Of a DNA stretch of 64,000 nucleotides, positions 21,000 to 33,200 are shown one piece after another. Source of the DNA: Pseudoneurospora amorphoporcata. Lineage: Eukaryota > Ascomycota > Sordariomycetes > Sordariales > Sordariaceae. The notes under the pieces are model-generated. The model searched no databases. It had not been told where the DNA came from and saw nothing but the letters and a program-made list of their open reading frames with translations. Numbering within the stretch: position 1 is the stretch's first letter; every line of letters begins with the position of its first letter. The translations under genes and the position numbers were made by a program. The DNA lies in NCBI GenBank assembly GCA_033297205.1, contig MU859101.1, positions 62,001 to 126,000 on the forward strand, read 5' to 3'.

Positions 21000-23299
21000 T
21001 CACTCAGAACCAGTAGAAACGCCACTCCTCTGCTCTTTCCTCTTTTCTTTGTCCTTTTCCAGTTCCTTTCCCTTCTCCTTCTTCCCCTCCTTCTCCTTCT
21101 CTTTGAGACCCTCCTCCTTCTCCCTCTCCTTCATATCCCTCTTCCTCTCCTTCTCCGCCCTCTTCTCCAATTTTTTCAGCCGTTCCGCCGCAGCGTTAAT
21201 ATCCTCCTGCTCCCTCATCTCCCTTTCCCTCTCCTCCCTTTTGCGTCTTCTTTCCTCACGATTCGCCTCCCTCTGCTCCTTCGCCACCTCTTTCGGTGTG
21301 TGCTGTGTTATCTCCGCCACAACCGTCGGCTTCGGCTTGGGCTCCACCTGCGTAAACACATGGCGGGAATTATACCCCTCCGCCAGCTCCGTCCTGATGA
21401 CCTGGCCCTCGGGAATCATTTCATGCTGCAGATCCCATCCGGCGCGCTTGCAGAGCTCGGAAACGACCACGTCGCAGTCGCCGAGGAGGTCGATGTCGAA
21501 GTTCACGTGTGACACGGGGGTGCGGGAGATGTAGATCTGCGGGATGTGCGGCGGTAAAAAGGGGACGACTTCTGAGACGGGCGCGACTTTAAGCGAGGTG
21601 CCGATGACGATCACCAAATCGACCAGGTCGCGATCGTGCTCCGTTAAACGGGTGGAGAACTCGTCCGGCAGCGCTTCGCCAAAGAAGGTGATGTCGGGCT
21701 TCATAACCCCGCATCCCATGGTGTTGGAGCCGTGCTCGGACGAGTAGATATCGGAAGAAGAAAAGTGGTTGGTGTTGCTGTGGTCGAATTCGGAATCCGA
21801 GTTGCTGTCGTACTCGCCCGGTTTCACGCGGCGCGGCTTCTTCTCGGTGCCGTCGCGGGCGAGCTTGCGCTTTCGCGACGAGTTGTTGGTTGTGCGACTG
21901 CCTTGGGCGCACTTGCGGCAGCGAGGGATGCGGCCGGCTTTGATTTCGGGGAAGATGGATTCGCCGGGGACTTTGTAGCCGCATTTCACGCAGGTGGCGG
22001 TGGCAAAGGAGCCGTGACATTGCACGAGCTTGTCCGGGTGGATGCCAGCCTTGGCCTCGAGGTTGTCGATGTTTTGCGAGTAGTTGGTTAGCAGCTTGCC
22101 CTTTTGCTGGAGCAGGGCGATGAAGGCGTGCGTGGGCGAGAAACGCTCCGTGTTGGGCAGGATGTCGCGCGCGACCGAGTAGAAGATGTTGGGGTCTTGG
22201 CGGAAAATGTTGATGTCGAAGACCTCCTGCGGATCGCTGAGGCCGAGGTGCTCGAGCTTGGAGTAGAGACCGGTGCCCTTGGAGCGGAAGTCGGGGATTC
22301 CAAGCGAGGTGGAGATGCCGGCGCCAGTGAGGACGATGATGTTCTTGGACCGCTTGAGCAGCTCCACGGCGTCGTCAATGGTGTTGTATTTCATCAGCTT
22401 TGCCCGCTTTTGGATCTCCCGGGTCATAGCCAGCGTGAGAAGGCTGAAATAGGCATCGTCGCCGGCGCCTTCCAGGAAGGCGGGCGGACGGATGCCAAAG
22501 GCTGTGAGGAGCTTCTTGATGGGAATGACACCTGCGTCTACGGTCCGCTGGACGAACACCTTAGGTCCGACCAGTCTAAGAAGTCGTCGATACTCGACCG
22601 CTTCCTCCGCAGTACAGGCTTCGGGATCTAAGAAGCAATTCATGGTTAGCGTAATTCTTTGCTTGACAGTATTTGACCAAGGCTCCCAGGTTTCCTCGCT
22701 CTTTCCGCCGCTTCCGACGCAATGGTTTTATACCCCTCCCACACCGCACCCATTTCATCCTCAGCTCGCAGAGCCGAAAGAGCCTCAGAATAACCCGTTT
22801 GCACCTGCGAAGGCCATCAAAGCCTCGCCAAAAAGAATTAAGACCCGCGAATCCCGGTATCTGAGACTGAGGCTGTGTGAGGAATGTGATGTGATGCGAA
22901 AACCTTACCATCAGTAAAAAACTTGTCCTCCGTGATATCCTCTAAGATCTCCTCAAAAATAGACTCCGTCTCCCAGCACGACTCATGAAGATCGTTGATG
23001 TGTTCCTCCAGCTCGTTCAGCTGCCTGTGCGCAACCGGGTGCGCAACCGGGTGCGCAACCGGGTGCGCAATGTCATCCTCCAAATCGAGCAAATGCCTCT
23101 TGTCGTCGTAGTTAACCACCTTCTTCATTCTGCTCGACTTTTTCGGTGCGGCGGCGCTGTTATTGTTGTTATTGTTGTTGTTCTTGTTGTTGTTGCCCTG
23201 TTTGCTGCCGCTGCTGCTACTACTGCTGTGGCCGCTGCTGCCATTTGCGGCGGCGGCCCCTGCGCCATTGACGACCCCGCGACGCGAGGGATCCATCAT
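21000..23299 (-). CDS. nst-1: Sir2-family NAD-dependent histone deacetylase
   Basis: Two exons: 23299-22909 and 22627-21000, joined across a 281-nt intron (GATG|GTAAGG ... TAAG? region ending TTAG), giving 672 aa and reading FFTD|DPEACTAEEAVEYRRLL. The sirtuin core is complete: LTGAGISTSLGIPDFRSKG (about 230-247), YSQNIDNLE, catalytic H335 in QCHGS, zinc cysteines C343, C346, C367 and C370, and IVIGTSLKVAPV. The N-terminus carries a poly-Asn run and HPVA repeats. The C-terminus is a highly charged Glu/Lys/Arg coiled-coil-like tail. Sir2 enzymes remove acetyl groups from histone tails (H4K16 in silencing), making nicotinamide and O-acetyl-ADP-ribose. The symbol follows Neurospora nst-1, which I recall as the neighbour of nca-2; the next gene here is that ATPase. 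Orthology to nst-1 is inferred from this context and the yeast-Sir2/Hst1-like sequence. Confidence 0.93.
23029..23064. repeat. 12-bp tandem repeat coding HPVA in the sirtuin
   Basis: Three perfect copies of gcgcaaccgggt (23029, 23041, 23053) plus a partial fourth copy, in-frame inside sirtuin exon 1. On the coding strand they give repeated His-Pro-Val-Ala in the disordered N-terminus, ahead of the conserved QLNELEEHINDLHE helix. Confidence 0.9.
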
Positions 23300-25765
23300 T
23301 TCTACTCTTTCTGCGCTCTTGCTTCAGGCTTTTTGGGAGTCCGAAAACCCGGGAATCCTATATACCGCTTGCGTCTGTTTTATGGAGGGCGTCGGTGGAA
23401 ACAGCGATGATGAGAGGGATATGGGTTCAAGGTAATTTTGAGGTGTTGAGCGGTGAAGGCACCGGGTGTGGGTTCGACAGTTAATGAGGTAAATAAGGCA
23501 GGGGGTGTGTGTGTGTTGTGATTGTGAATGACGGATAATGAGGTGGTCAAGAGTTTAGTGCGTTTGGGTGACCGTAACCGTCTGCGTGAGAGGTGTGAGA
23601 GGTTGTGTGTGTGAGTCGTTGTTGCTCTCAGAAAGGTCAAAGGTGACGACGAGGTTGCCTAACGCAAAAGTCGTGACGCGCACGCAGCAGGCAGAAAGGG
23701 AAGAGAGGGGGAAGCAGAAGGTGGTTGTTGCGTCCTTGTCGTCAGTCCCCGTGTTGTTTTGATGGAGGAGGTGGGAAAGTTGAAGAAGCAATTTTGTAAG
23801 GCGAAACTCTTTAAGTTGCCCCAGTTCCCGGTTGGTTGCCCTGGCAAGAGAATCTTGACTGTGCGGAAGTTCCGAGATACCCTTGCGGATGGAAGTGGCA
23901 AAGAGACGCCCAAGACAGAAAGAGGTGGTGAAGAGGTGTGAAATGGGGACCGCTAAGACCGATGATGATTCAGAGGGCTCAATAAATGGAGTTTAAAAGA
24001 GTTGAAAAAGGGGTGAAAGTACCCAAAACCGGGAAAATAAGAAGAGGCTAACAACGCGCGATGGTGGTGGTTGTCTTGCGCTGTCAAGAAAAGTCGCCGC
24101 CGACGAGGTCTCCGGGAATCTTGGGATGGCCGGCGTCGAGATGGTTGAACCGGGAGTCTGTGTGGTTCGGTGAATTTGTGGGCCGACTTTTGTTCGAAAG
24201 TGGAAACGGAAGGAAGGGAAGAAGGGAGAGATGGAATTGGAACTGGACGACTGGGGGAAGGAAAAAAAGGGAGAGACAAGTTATTGAATGAAGGCAATGA
24301 GACGAGACGATCGATTTAGGGACACGGAAAGAGCAAGAAAGTGGATATCCTATCGTCGTCAGTGATGGGATAGCCTGCAGCGAGTCCTGCCAGGCAAAAG
24401 AACATCAAATGAGAATACCTTGCACTTTGTCATCTGCCGTTTCCCCCAGTGTTGACAAGAATGTGAGTCCCGACGATGAACGTTCAGAGGTAATGAACAG
24501 ACAAAGAAGAAAGTAAAAAAGGAAACAGCAGCAATGGACGTTGGCCCGCAAATGGTGCTATGGTTCAGCCTTCCTAGATTATCAAGTGACTAGAACCGAA
24601 TCGCAATTGCACTTCCAGTGAACTGCTTGCACATCACAGCACTGTTGTTTTATGCTATACAAGCCCTGGCCGTTCTAGAATCTCTTCCATTGTCCCGAGA
24701 AGGTCCTCCGTCCTACCACATTACCTAAGGGAAGCACTGCGAAATCCCTATCTTATCATATCTGTTAACAAGCTAACATCCGCCCCTCCCTGTACCTGTA
24801 CCATCACACCACATGCCGGGCGGGACCTGCAGCGGGACTGTGTGCCAAACATCACAAAGTGACGTGATTGTTCCCTGTTGCCCGGCTATTTACATTTGTG
24901 TTACCGGGCAAAGATCTTCAATTTGGAAGGTTTTGATGTAGGAGTGTGATTCCGTGATCCTCGTCTACCGGCGGGCGCTCACTGTAGTTCGTGATCGTTT
25001 GAACAGCTCCTGTTAGCCTGCTAACTCAACCACCTCAGTTTACAGGCAGCGATAGTGGCTCTGTAACATCAATCCCAAAAGAACCATCACGCATCAAGGC
25101 ATCACCGAAACTTTCAATTCAGACGGTCAAATTTTATCTTCATATGTCGATCCCGCTGTTAATTTTCTCTAACAGTACTAAGGAACCATAAAAACCAAAT
25201 ACGTACAACGAATCTCGTGTGGACTAGGGGTATCGATATTCCACGTCTTTATCTCATGTTCATCCTTTTCTTCTTTCCTGCTATCCATCCACTCATGCCT
25301 CCCCAAAAAGTATTACTGCCGCACAGCATTAAACAAACGTATACATACGATACTCGTCAAAGTCTTCTTTCACTCAATAACCATACAATCACTCGACTCT
25401 CCCTTCCTACTCACTCCCTGTTTCCGTACAGTATATATCCAGCAAGGTAATAACCTGCATTGTAGATGAAGGACAAAGGCTCAAAAAAAGACCTGTAACT
25501 TCGAACGCCGAGCTTGCCAAATCCCATAAAACCAAGCGAGTGTTTTTGTTTAACCACTTCATCCTCTCCCACCTGACTGTCTTTCTCCTTTTTTTTTCGT
25601 GCTTGGATGAACACAGTTGCGTACATCTAGTATTACAACGTATGGATGGACGGAAAACGTAGTGAAGGTGTGTGACGAAAATGTAAACAAGTTGAGCCTG
25701 GTTCAAAATGGGGTATCTAAAATTCTTCCCCGTTAACCGTCCATTACTCCCGAATATCCCGCCAT
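23300..25765. other. Sirtuin promoter/leader and calcium ATPase 3' region
   Basis: A 2.5-kb stretch between two minus-strand genes. The side near 23300 should hold the sirtuin promoter and 5' UTR (GT-rich sequence around 23500-23620). The side near 25765 should be the 3' UTR of the ATPase gene. None of the short open frames shows a motif I recognise. Confidence 0.55.
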
Positions 25766-28700
25766 TCAGGCCGACCTATTTGCTGGTGGCTTGGGCACAC
25801 TGAGGATGGGGACAGTCTGCTCTGCGCTGCTGCGGACAACCTCGGGCGTCTCCTGTTCCTCGTTAATAGAAGGAGTAAGAGATCGCTGCGAGTGCTGCAT
25901 TTCAGATTGCGAAGACTCGGCCTGTGGGCTCGCCTTAGGAGGGAACAGGCCAAAATCAGAATCCGGCCGGCGCTCAACAGGTGACGGCGCCCATCCCGCG
26001 GCAACACTGCCAGCAATGATACCAGTCATCACCATAGATGCTCCGAGAGCACTGTTGGACCTGGACCGCGTGCTTCTGCTCCGTCTCCTGGAGTCAGGTG
26101 TAGGGGGAGCGATGGAAGGCGCGCCGCCGGTGCTATCCTGGCGGAGTGGCGTCATAGGAACATTGATCGAGTTGGACTTGGAGTTTGACCTGCTGTGGGA
26201 AGCGCTCCTCCTGGGCATGAAGGTCTCGCGAGGATGCTTCATGGCGAACTTGAGGTTGTTTATACGTCCACCCTTGAACTGCTTGAGGAAGGCCAGCTCG
26301 TCCCGGACCTCGGCGAAAGCGGGCGGGTAGTACTCGAACCGCTCGTCATCAGACACCGTCAAGTCAGGCGTCTTGTTAGCCCTCCTCTTGATAAATTCGG
26401 GCACCAAACGCTCAATCAGCGGGTCGGGGATGAGACGGATGATCATGCCAACAGGGATGGAGATGACGCCCAGAATCAAAGCGTACGCCCACATGGCTCC
26501 AGTTTGCTTTTCCTTGGCAATGCTGAAGGCTTGGCCACCGACAAAGATGATCAAGACCTGACCGCCCATCATAATGGCGGAAATACCCAGGAAGAACAGG
26601 TTCTTGGTGAGGCCTTCGAAAATGTTAAAGTGGTTATCCAGACGACGATTGCTATAGATGCGGTTAGCGTTATGTTTTGAGTGGCAGTGAACTATTCCAT
26701 TACTTACTTCCATTGGTTGAAGATTTGCATCCACACGAAGGTGTTGAACACAAGAGTCTGGATCTGATCATCCGTAACGTTGTCATCGTAGTTGGGCAGG
26801 ACACCTTGCTTGCCGAAATAGATCAACAAGGTGATGGCCAGCTGATAGATGGCTTGACCGATAATCATCTTCCACATGGTCGTCGAGACGATGCCAGAAC
26901 CCCTGCGCTCAGGCTTCCGGTCCAAAACACTATCGGAAGGAGGATCGGTGGCGAGCGCCAAAGCGGCAAGCGTATCCATGATCAGGTTAACCCACAGAAG
27001 CTGTACGGCGGTAAGGACGGACTCCTGATTCTCGTTGGCGACAGCAGAGATGAAGGTGAGGATGACAGCAGTAATGTTGACAGTAAGCTGGAACTGAAGG
27101 AAGCGCTTTACGGCATCATTGACAGCACGTCCCCACTTCAACGCCTTGACGATGGAGTTGAAGTTGTCGTCCATGAGAATAATAGCGGATGCCTCCTTGG
27201 CGACTTCAGTACCAGCAATACCCATCGAGAAACCGACATCGGCCATCTTCAGGGCAGGAGCATCGTTGGTTCCGTCACCGGTGACAGCAACGATTTCGCC
27301 CATATCCTTGAGACGCTTGACCAGAATGCGCTTGTCTTCGGGACTGGAACGGGCAAGTACGTGCAACCGGGGAATGATCTCTTCCTGTTTGGCCTTGCTG
27401 AGGTTCCTGAACTCGGGGCCTTCCATAACGAGACTGTTAGGATGGAGAATTCCACAGTCCTTAGCGATCGCTTCAGCAGTGATCTTGTTGTCACCAGTAA
27501 CCATGCGGACAACGACGCCTGCCTTCTGGCACAGCTGGACGGCCTCGGGAACACCAGGGCGCAGAGGATCCTTGATACCAACCATGCCGACGAAGATCAT
27601 CTGGTTGCAAATATCCTCAAAGACTATCTCCTCCTTATCCTCTCCAGTACGGCGCGCCTTGGCAGGAGGCCATTGAGGGAAGTCCCGGTAAATAATGCCG
27701 ATGGTGCGCAACGAGTTTCTCGCGTACGTCTCAATGAGCTTCAAAATGGTCTCGCGGTTCTCGTTGGTCATGGGGCCAGCAGTGATGCCGTTGGAGGGGT
27801 CGCGCAGAGTCTGGGTGCACTTTTCCAGCATAATCTCCGAGGCACCCTTGACATAAAGTCGTGCCTTGCCGTTGTCAAGCGCCACAACAATGCCCATGCA
27901 CTTGCGTCCAGAGTCGAAGGGGATCAAATGCAACATCTTGGCGTTAGCACGCTCCTCAGCAATAGGGCCCATGGCAAGATGGTCCTTGGCGAATTCGAGA
28001 AGGGCGGTTTCAGTCTTGGAGCCAACGAAAGATTTGACACCGTCAATTTCGCCCTCGAAAGCAGTCGAGTTGAGAGAAATGGACTTGAGAAGCAATTCCT
28101 TGACCGAAGCATCAAGCGAGGAAACGACTTCCTTTGCGGTGATGTCGGCCTCAGTCGGGCTATCCGAAGTTTCGGGGTTGAGACCACCGGCAGAGCCAAC
28201 GCCGCCAAACCTATGGGTGGTGCCAAGGGTACCAGCAACGATTTGCATCTTGTTTTGGGTCAAGGTACCAGTCTTGTCCGAGCAAATGGTGGTGGCATTG
28301 CCCATGACTTCGCAAGCCTTGAGGTGACGAACCAGGTTGTTATCGCGCAACATGCGGGTGGTGGCAAAGGCCAAAGCCAAGGTGACGGCAAGAGGCAGGC
28401 CTTCAGGCACGGCAACGACGATAATCGTGACAACGACAATGAAGATGTTCAAGAACTTTTGACCCTTTTCGGCGGAAGACAGATCGTGCTTGGGAACTTG
28501 CTTGACCAGGAAGATGATGAAGAGGACGATGAACAACAAGAGACCAGCAGCACCGCCAAGCTTGGCAATGTACTCGGCAATGACGTTCAGCTTAGACTGA
28601 AGAGGAGTCATCTCGGGGTCCTCATCGAGCGCCATGAGGGTTCTACCGTAGCTCGAGTAAATACCGGTAGAAGTGACCAGGTAGGTACCCATGCCCTCCA

Positions 28701-30278
28701 TGACGCGAGCACCAGATTGAATGAAGGGATCCATCTTCTTGAGGTCTTCGTTGTTCTCGATGGCGGCGTAGACCTCGTCAGCGGGCCTCTTGCGGATGAT
28801 GTCGGACTCGCCAGTGGCCTGAGACTCGTCGCATTTCACATTGTAGCCCTCAATCAATACACCGTCGACAGGGATCATGTCGCCAGGCTCGAGGTGCAAA
28901 ACATCGCCAACCAGGACATCGAAGACCGAAATTTCAACCGTTTTGCCGGACCGGATAGCCTTGACCTGACGATCTTGCTTCTTTTTGTTGAGTTTTGCGA
29001 ATTGGCGTTCCTTTTGGTAGTCGTTCAGGGATCCAACCATAACAACGATAACGATAGCGACAATAATGGCAACTCCTTCTACCCACTCGACCTTGGCTTC
29101 ACCGTCCTTGTGTTCCTGGCCAAACGTCTGGTACAGTCCGATAGCGAGCGAAACCAGCGCGGCAATAGAAAGAAGAATGAGGACCTTGTCGTTATAGGTG
29201 ATCCACATCAGCTCCAGCAAGCTCTTGCCCTTCTTTTCGGGCAACCTGTTGTCGGAGAAAACGGCCTTTCTCGATGTGTAATGATCGTCTCCATGGTGCT
29301 TCTTGTGATGTTCTGCCGCGTGGCTGTCGGTCTTGGCGGGAACAGTTTCGGTGGCAGCCTTGGGCTTGACGGGCGAGTTCCCAGATGCACGGGCAGTAGC
29401 CTCGTCGAAGGTTACACGCCCGTCGACCTTGACCTCGTCCATGCTGAGACCGGCTTTCCTATCAGTCCTGAGACCCTTTTCCAAGCCGGAAAGGCCACCC
29501 AACTTCCAAAAGGCAGAAAGACTCTTGGGGTTAAACATTTTGTTGAGTTGACCGGGAGTGAAAGCGAAGGGGTTATCGACAACCTCAAAGTCGGCCTCCC
29601 TTCCTTGGTCTGGCTTGAGAGCATCTGGGTCGTTCATTATTTGGGCGTTGTCCGATGTGTTGCTGGACAGGGAGCGGCCATTCTTGTCGCCTTGGTGAGA
29701 TAATCCTCCAATAACCGTCTCCCCTTGCGATGATGTTATCGAGCGGGTCTCATCGTTGGAGTTGACTGAGTTTTGTCTTGACCTGCCAGCAGCGCCGGGG
29801 ACCGACAGGAAGTTGTGGGGGTCCATGGGACGATAAGTAACAGGGCTGGAGACATTGTGAGGACTTGTCGGCCGACTATCTCTGCTGTCGAAAGAGGTGG
29901 ACTGGCGCATTTCGGGCCTTTGTCCTAGAGAGTTGGAGTGTTGGTGGGAAGGAGTCCAATGACTGGCGATGGGGTCCATGGCAGTAGGGCTATATGCGTC
30001 CTCTCCCAATGAGATAGGCGAGTATGAGACACCTCTTGGGGCGCTTTCAGGAGATTCCTGGGGTTGGGGAGATACCGCCGTGGTGTCAATGGTAATTGTA
30101 GGGCTGTATGATGGATTAGCTGTGGGCTATGTTGATAGCAGCAGCAGCCCTTCTAAGGCATGCGTATGATGGCAGCAAATGTAGTAGACAGGAAGACGGG
30201 GAGTACGTACGCTCTCTGTCTCCTAGTCACAGGTGGGATTTCGCCCGCTGCGGGAGGGCTCTCTGTGTTGCCCGCCAT
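25766..30278 (-). CDS. nca-2: PMCA-type Ca2+-transporting P-type ATPase
   Basis: Proposed exons: 30278-30207, 30126-26708 and 26651-25766 (about 1458 aa). The last intron (56 nt, AA|GTAAGT ... CTATAG) is firm and gives FNQWNNRRLDNHFN. The first exon (MAGNTESPPAAGEIPPVTRR) is inferred: the frame before the former start is open to 30126 and has no ATG. A stronger GTACGT donor at 30210 would break phase, so the exact splice is uncertain. Core motifs are all present: TGES, VPEGLPLAV, phosphorylated Asp in CSDKTGTLTQ (codon about 28278), and TGDGTNDAPAL. The N-terminus is Ser/Pro-rich and the C-terminal tail is Arg/Ser-rich and probably regulatory. These pumps export Ca2+ from the cytosol into vacuole or across the plasma membrane. 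The assignment to nca-2 rather than nca-3 rests on adjacency to the sirtuin. Confidence 0.92.
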
Positions 30279-33200
30279 GATTGCTGACAATGGCAAAACA
30301 GAGGAGTCAGTTGGCGGCTGTGTTGTCTGGCGTGACCACCTCGAATGCGGTGGACACGGAGGCCAATGGGCAACCCGTCAGCTGCGCAGGGGCAGATTTC
30401 TGGTTTCTGATGGAATGCTCAATTGTCCGCGTTGCTAAGGCGAATGCTGTTTGATTTGCAATATCAGGATGCCTTTGGAAATCGAGGCGTGGTAAACAGA
30501 GCCACACTCAACAAGAAGTCAAGTAAGGTCGGATACCTGTAGAGGTATGGTTGTAGCTGCCCTGGGCAGGCCGAGATGAAGGGGTTTGGGGCCTGGGGAT
30601 GTTAAGGAAGGCAAACCCTCTAGCGGAGATTTCAGGTTCTTCGACTTCTTGGCCCTGCTGTTGTTGTCACTTCCATTCCCAGAGGGCAGGCTATTCCGCT
30701 CTGGGACGTCAAAGGTACCCTGTACCGTAGCGTGCTTTGGCGGTGTTTGCTGGTAGGCGCGGGAGTGAGGTGGCCGACCCAACAAAGGAACAACAGCGAA
30801 GCTGCCCACTTGTAAGTAGAAGGTACCTCAGCTTTGTTAGGCTAGTCTGCAATCGAAGGTTCAGGTTGGTTGAATCAATGGTAAAAGACGGCAGGGGAAA
30901 GGAGGCGAGGTGGAAACACGCGGTCAGCAAAAATACCGAAGTTCAAGGCCTCCGGTCGCTACGCATTCTCCCGCCAAACGGCTTGTGGGTTGGACGCCGC
31001 GGTGTAGTGTAAACGACGGGGAGCACTGTGTGAGGCTGAGTTTGTTGAGGTGAATTGGAGGATTGGGAGATTGAAAACTGAACCCTGGAGGGAGTCGGTG
31101 ATGGGCAAAGATGTCCATGGGGTAATAATATTTGGAAAAAGAAGCGCCCACGGCAGCTTCAGACTTCAGAGTTCAGACGGGACCAAGGAGCAAGCCAAGG
31201 CCTGAGCGCAGTATGTACTATTGAAATTGAAACGTACTGCTTCGTACCTTAACAACAAATCCAGAACCAAGGGGGAAGGTCGATCACGCAGCCAGGGGCG
31301 CCTGTGGTCCATTACAAGTGAAACCCTGGTCGGTATTATCACGCATCGGTCGAGACGTAATTTTGCGATAGCCAAGAAGATACGCTTTGTCGGCGGATTA
31401 ACAACCTTTCCCGCGATATAGCAAAAATGAGGACATTTGTTGATCAAGGGATGATGATGGTAATCAGAGGTGGTGCAGCAGCGGCAGCACTCGGTGGGTG
31501 TGTGGCACACGCACAGAAAAGTGCTTTGATCTTTGGAAAAAGTGAGACTCTCAGAAATTGGCCGAGCAATTGTGAGTTGTGGAAATGGAAGGTGCAAATC
31601 TGAGGCGTTGAATAGCACAAATAGACATTGGCACTCAGATCCTTCTGAGAGAACCTAAGCTCTCCTGTCACCCGTCTTGCCCATTCTCTAGAGGTACCTA
31701 ACATGTTTCACTTCCAATGCCCTCGTCTATTCCTTTTCTGTTCGTTCTCGATGCGTCTGGCTCCAATCTCTTCCAGTCCTCGGACCGCCTCAGATTCACC
31801 GATTTGCACCTTCGGGCACCACCAGCCGGGCCACCAAAAAGACGGGACGGACTGACGGCGACTGTTCTACGACAACGACACCGAATCATTCGGGCGATGG
31901 GCGAACGATGTCGGTGCAACGTCTCCGTCTGCACAATGGATCTCCAAACAAGCTCCTCTGATAGGCTTGGCGCCGGACCTTCACTGAGCACTGCCACCCT
32001 TGGCATTTGCTAGACTGGTCAACCGCTCCGGTCAATGTAACCCAGTACCGATATCGTAACTTTCAGTTGGCCTCCCTTTCTCTCTGTTGGACCGTCCGAG
32101 GACAATCTGTTTGCACTTTGGCATTATTCACCAAACTTTGATGGTCTGTTGGTGAAAAAATTCGACACCGCAACGTCGAACCGTAATGTCTTGTCGATTG
32201 CATCATCTTTTCCAGGAATATCCCAATATGGAATCTCTAGGACAACTCGATGCGGGGATATGATCAATCGTCAGATCTAACTTGAAGTAGTATCAAAGTC
32301 GGTAACCTCATGTCGCTAGTCCGTTTGGGGCAACTTTGTGCGCAGGACATCAGGAGCCGCCACTAACAAAGGCTCCAGTTTTAATTTCAACCTCCGTGGG
32401 GTCCCCTTGCATGCACGCTAACTTTTCAAGGTTGCAATGATAGTGCGACCTGTGTGGAGGCCTGCAAAAGCTTAACACTTCATAATCTCAAGATTGTGCT
32501 GCTTACTGACTATCAGCCCTAGCGATCGGTGATTAACCTAGGCAGTGTCTACAGAACCCTGGAGAGGAAGATGGTAATGTTCAGATGCGTAGAACGAGCA
32601 GCTTCACGGGCTCACAAACTCCCGGTAAGTATCACGACGTGGGTGCGAGTTGTCGATAATTCCTGGCCGCCTTGTGACGTTGCCATGCGTGCCTTCCGCT
32701 TTGAGTCAGGGGTGGGTCTTCTGGTGGAGTTTCAACTTCAATTCAACCTCCATAAATTGACATCAACATTGGAAAGAGCGATTGTGCACCTCGCTCAGTC
32801 CTGATTTTAGGTAACTGCACCCGGGACAACAACTTCAAGCACCAATCATTCTGCAAACTAGTTTTTTTCATGTCAAGTCACGACGGTTTGCGCACGCATG
32901 TAGTCTTTCTAGTTTCCACAGCAGTTTACATAAAAGCGCTGCAGAAACCAACCCCACCAACCTGTCCTAAGCGCCAAGACTCGGACTTCAAGTTTCTTCT
33001 CAACATCCATCTTCCTGTTCTGTTACCTCAATGGCGACATTCAACCCCAGCCTTCCCTCTAGACAAGTGGCTGTGCTCTTGGGTTCCAATGGTTCAAAGA
33101 GGTAGCCAAGTTGCCATGAGTTCGAGCTGCCTCTTTTGATACTTAGGTAGTTTGCCCCCGTCCTGGCCGCTTGCCCCCCTCATCCTCAATCTAGACGATG

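Noticed and set aside
26677..29703. 1008-codon open frame on the plus strand
   Set aside because: It is exactly antisense to the calcium ATPase core. It has no domain I recognise, and such long antisense frames arise from the strong C/G third-base bias of the real gene.
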